A program made the translations under genes and the position numbers. Below are positions 36,701-46,225 of a DNA stretch of 64,000 bases, in pieces (position 1 is the stretch's first letter; each line of letters opens with the position of its first letter). Source of the stretch: Antedon mediterranea (lineage: Eukaryota > Echinodermata > Crinoidea > Comatulida > Antedonidae). The notes under the pieces are model-generated. The model saw only the letters and a list, made by a program, of their open reading frames with translations, was not told the DNA's origin and ran no database searches. The stretch lies in NCBI RefSeq assembly GCF_964355755.1, contig NC_092672.1, positions 13,574,501 through 13,638,500 of the forward strand, in the 5' to 3' direction.

Positions 36701-38764
36701 GCTTCACTCGCCATCCCTCTCTCTTCTTTAGGCCTACTTTCCATTCCCCCCTCTGCTTCACTTCCCAGCCCCCCCTCTGCTTCACTTTCCAGCCCCACCT
36801 TTGCTTCAATTTCCAGCCCTCCCTCTGCCTCACTTTCCGACTCTTCCCCTCCTGCTTTATTTCCCAGCACAACTTTTGCCTCAAATTCTAGCTCCCCGTC
36901 TCTTCCACTTTTCACCTATCCTTCGACTCCTTCACGTGCCATCCCCTCTAAACGTTCTACACATCTTTCGCCATCGTCTTTCTCCGTCAGTCCTTCCGCC
37001 TCACCTTCCTCGCCACCACCAACAAACGTCGAAAATGGTACAGTATAATATTTGTTTAGTGTTTGTCTTAACTACATACTTTTACTTCTGTCTTCTGTAT
37101 TATAACTTATATATTTTAAGACTTTTGAATATGGTTTAATACGATAATATACAAGCTTAGAGTATACTCTATGTGTATGTGTGTGCACAAATGAATAACC
37201 AATTAACCGTTGAATTAATCTGTATAACCTTAATGAATTTCACTGATTTATCATTATATTGCAGCTTGTCAAGAAGATGAAGCCGACAGCAACGAGGATG
37301 GTATGATGATCTCTATTGTTATAACTATAGAGATAACTAATCAATTACAGTTATAAATACTAAAATGTGTACGATACGTCGTTTATGGATAATTAAAGTG
37401 TTTCTAATATTGTTTTTTTTTACGACGTTCAATAGAAATGATGTACATGGGCGATTCCAAATACGGGGTACGGGTCAGTAAAAGAAGGATGCAACAATGC
37501 CAGATGTTTGCAAATTCTTGTGACAAGTTAGCAAAAGCTTTACTGGAGCTACTTGTCACAAAAGAAGATTGTGACAAGCATCTAACGATATACGGGTTTG
37601 CGAAAGGGAAGAATGCGTTAGATGAAAATAAGAGGAAAGCGCTAAAAAGTAAGTGTACCTTAACTACATTGATATTGTTGTGTCGTTCTACTATAACGTG
37701 TGTTACTGAAAACGATTAGGCTTTTAGAACAATATTTTTAAGTACAGTAGTGGAAAATTTTTATAATTAATGCAGGTGCTGTTTTTGTTCCAATTATTAT
37801 TAATTAATTACTTAAAATTTCGGAATGTTGTAAGCCCATTCACATTTATAACTGTATACTCACACTTTAAGGCCAAATCATAAACATATTTTATTATGCT
37901 TTGACCTTGGTACGTATACTGTACGTGATTTATTTATTATGATTACTGGAGCCTAATTTTAATATTATATATACCGTGAATCATGATAACGATAATCGAT
38001 TTTAAAGCAGTCGCCTGTCAAACGCTTTCTTCTCAACATGAAATTCGTAGTGTGAAATGTGGCGAATCTTAAAAATTAGATTTTAAAAAACTGGAAATAA
38101 TCCCAGGACAGCCAAAACATCGTCTTTTTTGTTCGGGCTTTATAGACATGATTATGGTGATTTAATCTAAAGATATTTGATAAATTGTGATTAGCTGGAC
38201 ATGGACGATGTGTTGGCTGTTTCGATCCTCGATGTTATGGAGGCAACTATTGACATGGATCGCCTACATACAAAATATACAGGCATGCATAGTGCATTCA
38301 TCAGCTGGGAAATCAATAGCTTTGATACCTCAACAATAATTAATGTCAACGTTAAATTAAAAGAAAAAATGTGAAAAACAACAAACTCTAAAAACTTAAT
38401 AACATATTCTGTTAAAATACATTGTTCAACTATTAGAATGTAGAAACTGTTTGAAACACTTAAGATATTATAAATCAAATATAAAATGTACCGTTAAGGG
38501 TTAGTATAAAAAACGGATTAAAAAATCGTTAGTACATTAAAGTAAAGTTGAACTCAACATTTAATTTGAAAATGTATTATATTACCAGCATAATTCTGTT
38601 GAATTAAATTGATAATGATTCACTTTCTTTTATTTTCAGGTCATATTTTTAGCGTCTATCCTTGCAGTAACTTGGAAAAAAGGAATGAAGTTTGGGATAC
38701 GATTGTAAAGAAACTGAATGACAAAATAAGAGGGATAAGAAACAATAAATACAAGTCCTTTTAA
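33753..38764 (+). CDS. BEN-domain protein, 9 exons, intact 447-codon frame
   Basis: Exons with GT/AG borders and matching phases: 33753-33933, 35193-35278, 35542-35646, 35995-36147, 36331-36420, 36683-37037, 37265-37300, 37436-37648, 38640-38764. Together 1344 bases, ending in TAA, with AATAAA at about 38784. Exon 1 contains KVGNYVTVRFPGFGRQRGIV, which looks like a small SH3/Tudor-type fold (inference). Exons 3-5 are Lys/Glu-rich, coil-like, with Pro and Ala runs. Exon 6 is a 118-residue Ser/Pro-rich linker made of repeats. Exons 8-9 form a BEN domain: MFANSCDKLAKALLELLV, then GKNALDENKRKALK, then HIFSVYPCSN, VWDTIVKKLNDKIRGIR. BEN domains bind DNA or chromatin proteins. It is divergent to the transposase and inside the same element, so a role in binding the element's ends is plausible but unproven. 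Several dead paralogues surround it. Confidence 0.85.
34298..34626. repeat. Nested inverted repeats (foldback, MITE-like) in BEN intron 1
   Basis: An arm at about 34298-34405 pairs with about 34490-34592 (AATTTTTGAGTCAAGAAACT against its complement). A second pair joins about 34443-34485 with 34590-34626 (AGCAAAAAGCTATACAAAAC). TGCTACACA motifs recur. No coding frame and no clear target duplication. Confidence 0.7.
36717..36850 (+). repeat. Ser/Pro-coding tandem repeat within BEN exon 6
   Basis: Units like CTTCACTTTCCAGCCCC repeat every 27-36 bases, giving SLSSPxSAS-type peptide repeats. This is coding and probably length-variable. Confidence 0.75.
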
Positions 38765-38959
38765 CCAAAGAATGTTGTTAATTGAATAAAAATCAGAAAC
38801 GTAAATTTAGGTTAAAAGCCTACCTTTATTTTATTTATCTTACTGTCCGTCAGCTCCTTTTTGAAAACCAGTTTAGATTTCCGTTACTTTACAAGGAACT
38901 CTTTGTGGGTTAGGATCGGTATAACATTTTGAGATTTTTAGCTATGATGTTCGTTGAAA

Positions 38960-39690
38960 AATCAGGAACGTGACAGGATCCTCCGATTGGGATCTCGTTG
39001 TTTCGCGAAATTGGATACAAATTCCGAAACGATGAAAATCCCGATTCGGGATGGGTAATCGGGATTCCCAAAAGATTGGGACGTCGTCCGGGACCCAGAT
39101 ATTTTCGACCGAAATTCCCGACCAAAAATCCCGATTTTTCGTGAATCCCGATGAAAAATCCCGATACGGGATGGGTAATCGGGATTCCCAAAAGATCGGG
39201 ACGTCGTTCGGGATCCCGATATATTCGACCGAAATTCCCGACCAAAAATCCCGATTTTTCATGAATCCCGATGAAAATCCCGATACGGGATGGGTAATCG
39301 GGATTCCCAAAAGATCGGGACGTCGTCGAGATCCCGATATATTCGACCGAAATTCCCGACCAAAAATCCCGATTTTTCGTGAATCCCGATGAAAATCCCG
39401 ATACGTGATGGGTAATCGGGAAATCCCAAAAATCGGGACATCGTTCGAGATCCCGATATTTTCGACCGAAATTCCCGACCAAAAATCCCGATTTTTCGTG
39501 AATCCCGATAAAAATCCCGATACGGATGGGTAATCGGGATTCCCAAAAGATCGGGACGTCAATCGGGATCCCGATATTTTCGACCGAAATTCCCGACCAA
39601 AAATTTCGGTCGAAAATATCGGGATCACGGCGAGATCCCGGCGGGATCCCGACCGTTATATCGGCGGGATCCCGGATGTTTTTTCTATAG
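38960..39690. repeat. Right subterminal array: five tandem units of about 119 bp rich in CGGGAT
   Basis: Unit starts at ATGGGTAATC occur at 39051, 39171, 39290, 39408 and 39526, a period of 118-120. Each unit holds CGGGAT in both orientations, for example ATCCCGATTTTTC and GATCGGGACGTCG. The last 90 bases are GGCGGGATCCCG-type palindromes leading into the right terminus CTATAGG at 39686-39692. Apparent long open frames across it (minus 39695-38910) are a by-product of the repeats. Confidence 0.88.
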
Positions 39691-39692
39691 GG

Positions 39693-40870
39693 CATGATAA
39701 TAAATTAGGGCAGTTGAGTTTTATTCAAAATAGACCCTACATATGACTTATGGCCTTGGCCTCTAGCCTAGTCTCACTTTCAGTCTCAATTCTTCATTTT
39801 TGATTTACAGACATGGTCAACAAGTTTCATAAATTCAAAGTATTTCTCATTGACTCATCAAACTCCTTAAAAAACAAACGCAAACGCAAAAACATTATTA
39901 ATATAAGCAATGAAATTTATGGTCGTTAAGGCCCATTTACAATAGGACGATAACGATCGAACATAAATAGACAAATGTTCATTTTCATTTCATTCTAGAA
40001 ATATAGAATAAACATCTATGCTTCCTTTGATGAAAATGATATTTTCACACATCCAATCAAATGACGTCATGATTAGTAAGAGCAATAACATCGTGATTTT
40101 ATTGTTTTTATTTATCATGACGTTAATTGGATTGGAATTTAAAAAATATTATTTTTATCAAAGACAACATAAATGATTATCCTATAGTTCTAGAACGAAA
40201 CCCTTTGCGTCAGGGAGTTGAGTAGTTGGTCAGATGTTTTGCCCTACTCTGACGTAATTTGTACTTTATTATACTAAGTACATTTGAGAATACGAACAAA
40301 TTCGCAAGTAGTTCTCGTAGGACTAGCATAGTTGTAGGTTAGGCCTACCTAGGCTATAGTTGTTTTTTCATAATTACAGAGAATTACGGGAATTCATTCG
40401 GCATGAAACTGTATAAATACGAAATAGGCTAGCCTATAGTATACTGATAAGCCTAGCTTATTTTTATTGTCTTTTGTCACATAATTAAAAATTATTAATT
40501 ATTTACTCTTGTCGTTACTCAAACCAAATAATATAATGGTCGCTATCTAGGCCTCTATACTACCTCCAATTCTTCCTATAATGCGGCATCTCTTTCTTCC
40601 AAATACTGGAAATCTTACAGTGACATACTGTAATCCCCCACTTTGGGGATTATGTTCTTTTGCTCGATAATTGCTTTTGAATTAAAAATGGTCCCAGTAA
40701 TGGGATTATCGTTTATCCAAATAATTAAAACTATTGAAGAAGACATAATGAAACTTGAAAGTTGGTACTGTTCGGTCGGCAGTTGGGATCTGGGGGAGAG
40801 AGAGAGAAGTCCATGGGAATATCAAAAGATGGAACGAACTTACTTTTAACTTATTCATAAGCTAAATAAA
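39693..40870 (-). pseudogene. 5' half of the older BEN paralogue (exons 1-2), interrupted at intron 2
   Basis: On the minus strand this is homologous to 33500-35391 of the intact BEN gene. Exon 1 relics lie at about 40600-40770 and exon 2 relics at about 39810-39870, the latter with DESMR kept and then a stop. Homology to the intact gene begins at the base after the right terminus of the CACTA-like element. With 22740-23574 it makes one paralogue split by the 16-kb insertion. Confidence 0.85.
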
Positions 40871-41287
40871 ATTTAAAAAAATAAGTGGACATTATGAGTT
40901 AAATATAATGTTACAACCATCTTGCCCACATGTAATAATTGTAGAAAAAGTAGTTCCTTGAACTATATGATAACATTTCTGAAAACATGTAAATAAGGAA
41001 CTGTACAGTATACTGAAATTCAAAATACCTCGGTGGACTTGGATTTCATCTTCTTGCAGTCCTTCACGTAAAGGAAATGGCAAGAGAGCACTAAAATTGC
41101 TCTCCTTGTGTTTTCGTGGAGAGAATTTTGCTCCTGAAAAATTATATACAACATACTACAGTCATTTGGTTGGTACTTTGTTCTGCTTGCTCTAGAGGAG
41201 GTGTTTCTGTGACACCAAATTGGATACTTAAAAATGATTGACTGCGAAAAATTAACAAAGAATTTCATCCGGGGTCCTACTTCTTCA

Positions 41288-42846
41288 ACTTCATTTCTAT
41301 TTTAAAACAAAAGAAAATCATAGTGTAGTCATAAATCAATAATTTGTTTTAAATTGTTAGTTTGTTATCACTGGTTTTTTTTAGGTTGGATATTTCTGTA
41401 TTTATACTCTTTGCTGGAAAAATGTTCTAAAATTGTGTACATTAATTGAATTATACAGGGCTACAATACATTATTATTATTATGTTCATTTTACAACATA
41501 AGAGCAGCCTTTAATGATGGGTTTATAGTTATTTGTTTAATGCTTTCATTGTTATCGGTAGGACTTGAATTCGTTGCTTCGAGTTCCATACTCATCTTAG
41601 CATTGTACAGTATGCCCTTCTTGCATCCTCAAGACATCGCTTTTCCTTGTTTTTTTGTTTCTTTAAAATACGTACCTCTACATCAATGTTGCTCTCAGTA
41701 GCACCTGGTCTCTAAAAAAATATACAAACAAACTGGTCATTTAACATTTTTAGTCCTAAAAATTATGTTCAAACACATCAATTAATGTGATGTATTTTGT
41801 TTGCATCGGTTCTAAAGTTGGAATAAGGTTGAGTATCGTTTTATAGTGTAACAAAGAATAAATACAATTTTTGAAATACTCCATTATGCCATTTGCATTC
41901 AGTTGTATTGTGTTGGATCTAAAACACTTTAGATCCAGAATAAATAAAAAAACGCCAGGATCCTGATTCCGTCGGGATATGACCGGGATACGAGTGGGAT
42001 CCCGTTGGGATATGAGCGGGATCCCGACGGGATACGAGTGGGATCCCAGCAAGCCGCGCCGAATAAAAGTAGGCCTATGAAATCTGAACTATTTTAACTG
42101 TAACAATATGGCCTATATGGCCTTTTCCCCTTGATTAGTATTATTAGGCTTACCACTACTAGTAGGCATAGGTGGCATAGGCCTAGTCGTAGTAATAGGC
42201 CTACTATCCACCACCAACGGAAGAACATCGGAAACTAAATCCGAAAATGTTTGCCCCGACAGAATTGAAATGAATTCTTGTCGATCACAATCGTCTAATA
42301 TTAAAAAATAAAAAACATGGAATAAAAATAGGATAATGATTAAATTTGTTTTAAACTTTCTTTTAAAAATTAAAATATAAATACTAATTAATATAATAAA
42401 TAGTTCTAGACTGCATTGTTGAAATATTATTATGAATGGCATGCCTCTTTTCTCTCCCCTCCCCCCCCCCCCCCCAACACTCTCTTATCTGCTCAGCTGT
42501 CATGTGTCGTGTAGAATTGAGACGTACAACTAGCTATAGCCAACCTACTTCCAATGTTGCCAATAATGCCCTCTTGGCCCCCAAAACCTGGGCATCTTGC
42601 CTTTAATTTGTTACCTACAGTATAGGCTGTTTTTTCGGTTCTATAATAGCCGAAGATTTTAAAATGTTTCCCGTTATCGGAACATCTTTGTGCCATATCA
42701 TTAAAATCAGTTTTGACATTTCGGCGTTTGGTTGAATTTGTGGCAGCAAAAAAACAGTGTCAATCGATTAGGACAGTACTACGAATTGTTACGAGTCTAA
42801 ACAACGGTTATATATTTTTGTTGATTAGTAAAAAAAAAATCAAATC
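41288..42846 (-). repeat. Tandem unit A with dead BEN exons 1-2
   Basis: First of three head-to-tail copies. On the minus strand an exon-1 relic (about 42720-42520) resembles BEN exon 1: MIWHKDVPITGNI, IIEPKK, then after a one-base shift VGNK and CPGFGGQEGIIG. An exon-2 relic (about 42300-42115) reads DDCDRQEFISILSGQTFSDL. Intron 2 holds a CGGGAT-rich insert at 41945-42066. A further exon-like block at 41535-41725 encodes a Lys-rich helix. Broken frames mark it as a pseudogene. Confidence 0.75.
41945..42066. repeat. CGGGAT-rich insert in intron 2 of unit A
   Basis: Begins AAAAAAACGCCAGGATCCTG, comparable to the CACTA-like terminus AAAAAACATCCGGGATCC, and contains several GTGGGATCCCG blocks. 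It may be a short derivative of the same element family. Confidence 0.6.
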
Positions 42847-44446
42847 AACTACATTTCTATTTTAAAATAAAAGACAATCATAGTGTAGTCATAAATCAAT
42901 AATTTGTTTTAAATTGTTAGTTTGTTATCACTGGTTTTTAGGTTGGATATTTCTGTATTTATACTCTTTGCTGGAAAAATGTTCTAAAATTGTGTACATT
43001 AATTGAATTATACAGGGCTACAATACATTATTATTATTATGTTCATTTTACAATATAAGAGCAGCCTTTAATGATGGGTTTATAGTTATTTGTTTAATGC
43101 TTTCATTGTTATCGGTAGGACTTGAATTCGTTGCTTCGAGTTCCATACTCATCTTAGCATTGTACAGTATGCCCTTCTTGCATCCTCAAGACATCGCTTT
43201 TCCTTGTTTTTTTGTTTCTTTAAAATACGTACCTCTACATCAATGTTGCTCTCAGTAGCACCTGGTCTTTAAAAAAATATTCAAACAAACTGGTCATTTA
43301 ACATTTTTAGTCCTAAAAATTATGTTCGAACACATCAATTAATGTGATGTATTTTGTTTGCATCGGTTCTAAAGTTGGAATAAGGTTGAGTATCGTTTTA
43401 TAGTGTAACAAAGAATAAATACAATTTTTGAAATACTCCATTATGCCATTTGCATTCAGTTGTATTGTGTTGGATCTAAAACACTTTAGATCCAGAATAG
43501 CTTTATCCAGCTTACATTAAAAAAACGCCAGGATCCTGATTCCGTCGGGATATCACCGGGATACGAGTGGGATCCCGTTGGGATACGAGCGGGATCCCGT
43601 TGGGAGACGAGTGGGATCCCAGCAAGCCGCGCCGAATAAAAGTAGGCCTATATGAAATCTGAACTATTTTAACTGTAACAATATGGCCTATAGCTTACCT
43701 TTTCCCCTTGATTAGTATTATTAGGCTTACCACTACTAGTAGGCATAGGTGGAATAGGCATAGGCCTAGTAGTAGTTTTTTTTTTAGTAATAGGCCTACT
43801 ATCCACCACCAACGGAAGAACCTCGGAAACTAAATCCGAAAATGTTTGCCCCGACAGAATTGAAATGAATTCTTGTCGATCACAATCGTCTAATATTAAA
43901 AAATAAAAAACATGGAATAAAAATAGGATAATGATTAAATTTGTTTTAAACTTTTCTTTTAAAAATTAAAATATAAATACTAATTAATATAATAAATAGT
44001 TCTAGACTGCATTGTTGAAATATTATTATGAATGGCATGCCTCTTTTCTCTCCCCCACCCCCCCCCCCCCCAGACACTCTCTAATCTGCTCAGCTGTCAT
44101 GTGTCGTGTAGAATTGAGACGTACCTACTAGCTATAGCCAACCTACTTCCAATTTTGCCAATAATGCCCTCTTGGCCCCCAAAACCTGGGCATCTTGCCC
44201 TATACTTTGTTACCTACAGTATAGGCTGTTTTTTCGGTTCTATAATAGCCGAAGATTTTAAAATGTTTCCCGTTATCGGAACATCTTTGTGCCATATCAT
44301 TAAAATCAGTTTTGACATTTCGGCGTTTGGTTGAATTTGTGGCAGCAAAAAAACAGTGTCCATCGATTAGGACAGTACTACGAATTGTTACGAGTCTAAA
44401 CAACGGTTATATATTTTTGTTGATTAGTTTTAAAAAAATCAAATCA
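42847..44446 (-). repeat. Tandem unit B with dead BEN exons 1-2
   Basis: Nearly identical to unit A along about 1.55 kb, with the exon-1 relic at about 44400-44130, exon-2 relic at about 43890-43700 and the CGGGAT insert at 43515-43637. The exon-1 relic carries the same one-base shift as unit A plus a stop after VGNKV, so the lesion predates the duplication. Confidence 0.8.
43515..43637. repeat. CGGGAT-rich insert in intron 2 of unit B
   Basis: The same insert as 41945-42066, with extra bases before its left edge (CTTTATCCAGCTTACATT). Confidence 0.6.
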
Positions 44447-45112
44447 ACTACATTTCTATTTTAAAATAAAAAAAAAATCATAGTGTAGTCATAAATCAAT
44501 AATTTGTTTTAAATTGTTAGTTTGTTATCACTGGTTTTTAGGTTGAATATTTCTGTATTTATACTCTTTGCTAGAGAAATATTCTAAAATTGTGTAGTTG
44601 TAAATGTGTACATTAATTGAATTATACAGGGCTACAATACATTATTATTATTATGTTCATTTTACAATATAAGAGCAGCCTTTAATGATGGGTTTATAGT
44701 TATTTGTTTAATGATTTCATTGTTATCGGTAGGACTTGAATTCGTTGCTTCCAGTTCCATACTCATCTTAGCATTGTACAGTATGCCCTTCTTGCATCCT
44801 CAAGACATCGCTTTTCCTTGTTTTTTTGTTTCTTTAAAATACGTACCTCTTCATCAATGTTGCTCTCAGTAGCACCTGGTCTTTAAAAAAATATACAAAC
44901 AAACTGGTCATTTAACATTTTTAGTCCTAAAAATTATGTTCGAACACATCAATTAATGTGATGTATTTTGTTTGCATCGGTTCTAAAGTTGGAATATGGT
45001 TGAGTATCGTTTTATAGTGTAACAAAGAATAAATACAATTTTTGAAATACTGCATTATGCCATTTGCATTCAGTTGGATCGTGTTGGATCTAAAACACTT
45101 TATAAGATAATA
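44447..45112 (-). repeat. Tandem unit C, truncated
   Basis: Matches the first 650 bases of units A and B, then departs at ACACTTTATAAG, before the CGGGAT insert. It therefore lacks the exon 1-2 relics. Confidence 0.8.
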
Positions 45113-45184
45113 TTTGCCTTCGAAAAAATCTTCCGTGATATCCAATTTGACATCTAATATGGCTTTGAGTATACACACTAAAAA

Positions 45185-45530
45185 AAAAAGGTGCAGATCT
45201 CTACCTAAAAAGGTGCAGATCTCTACCTAAAAAGGTGCAAACAGATGCAACAATAGCAGCTCCTTTTAAGGTGCATAGTTGCACCTTAAGAGGAAGGTGC
45301 AATTTTGAACCCCAATGAAGGGTGCTATAATGCTCCTTTGGAGTTCAAATTTGCACCGTATAAGGTGTAATTTTCTACCTTAAAAGGTGCAAAAAAAATG
45401 CAACAATAGCAGCTCCCTAAAGGAGCAAAATTGAACCTCTAAATAAAGGTGCAACTTTACACCCTCGTAAAAGGTTCTATAATGCTCCTATACAGTTCAA
45501 ATGTACACCTTTTAAGGTTGATTTTGTTAC
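45185..45530. repeat. AAGGTGCA-type tandem and inverted repeat
   Basis: Two copies of a unit of about 165-175 bases (GCAACAATAGCAGCTCC ... CTATAATGCTCC ... AGTTCAAAT), each studded with AAGGTGCA and its complement. No frame. It resembles a transposon subterminal region, but I found no matching partner end in the window. Confidence 0.65.
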
Positions 45531-46109
45531 CTAACCACTAAGCAATACAAAACAAAAATACCAATACTTCCATTATAAGTGTTTATTAAACTTTTTTATT
45601 TTCATAACACAATTTTCACAACTGCAATTATTTTTTATAACACACCTGATAGTATTCTTATTTAATTAGTAAATTATGCATCAGATGACGTTCAGTATTA
45701 AGAAAAGTAATATTTAATGGTGATAATATACAGGCTCGTTGTATGGCGAGAATATTTCATTCGATGAAAAATTGACTGCTCTATTTTTAACGAGGCAAAC
45801 TCATGAAATATTCTCACGATCCAACTCATATAAACATTTATTATTTGTACATCAAATACTTAAGCAGAGTGAATAGCATTCACCAGTCTTTGAACCTTTA
45901 TTGGCGTTTGAGAATCTCTCCCCAAAGCCGCAACATATTGTTGTAAATATGTTAAAGTATTTTTCCCCTCTTTTGGGTATTGCATACCATATATGTAGTA
46001 AGAAGAAAAGACAACAGAAATGCCATTGCTTGGCTGGCATACATTTATTCCTTCTACAAATACGCTGGACTCTTCGGTGTTGAAAATATTATTTAATTTT
46101 AAGGAGGGT
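45531..46109. other. No recognisable gene
   Basis: AT-rich flank of the P element. A small inverted repeat (GAGAATATTTCATTCGATGAAA and ATGAAATATTCTCACGAT) lies at about 45748-45825. Confidence 0.4.
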
Positions 46110-46117
46110 GTTGGAGC
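46110..46117. repeat. 8-bp target-site duplication, left copy
   Basis: GTTGGAGC, repeated exactly at 49797-49804. Confidence 0.9.
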
Positions 46118-46121
46118 GGGA

Positions 46122-46225
46122 TCCAGTCAAGTCGCCCCATCGCAAAGTCGCCCCATACAAAGTCGCCCAATACAAAGTCGCCCCATCGCAAAGTCGCCCC
46201 AAAACAAAGTCGCCCAGGCACAGTC
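46122..46225. repeat. Left terminal array of CAAAGTCGCCC units
   Basis: About seven units of CRAAGTCGCCCMA type. The array is shorter than its inverted partner on the right and directly abuts the broken transposase frame. Confidence 0.9.

Larger units (their letters stand above)
23575..39692. mobile_element. CACTA/EnSpm-like DNA transposon, about 16.1 kb, two divergent genes
   Basis: Proposed limits rest on three observations. First, the left end CACTCCATAAAAAATGAG and the reverse complement of the right end, CCCTATAGAAAAAACATC, align, and both run into CGGGATCCCG. An ancestral CACTATAGAAAAAA would fit the CACTA signature. Second, both ends carry subterminal arrays rich in CGGGAT. Third, the flanks are two halves of one BEN paralogue, and relative to the intact gene only about 5 bases are missing between them. 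Inside are a TNP2/DUF4218-like transposase and a BEN-domain gene, head to head. A 2-3 base target duplication is not clear at the junctions. A nested Mutator-like element accounts for 2.0 kb of the length. Confidence 0.72.

Noticed and set aside
36595-36915. Minus-strand frame with Glu/Ala repeats
   Set aside because: It is antisense to the Ser/Pro-rich exon 6 of the BEN gene, which has splice and phase support.
38910-39690. A CRISPR array
   Set aside because: Repeats are contiguous without unique spacers, and the genome is eukaryotic.
38910-39695. Overlapping long open frames of 228-261 codons on the minus strand, full of SGFxxGFTKNRDFWSGIS-type repeats
   Set aside because: They are readings of the 119-bp tandem array. 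Frames stay open on both strands because of the repeat, and there is no start or splice context.
23572-39695. A 3-bp target duplication for the CACTA-like element
   Set aside because: The bases next to the proposed ends (ATA on the left, CAT on the right) do not match, so I do not claim one.
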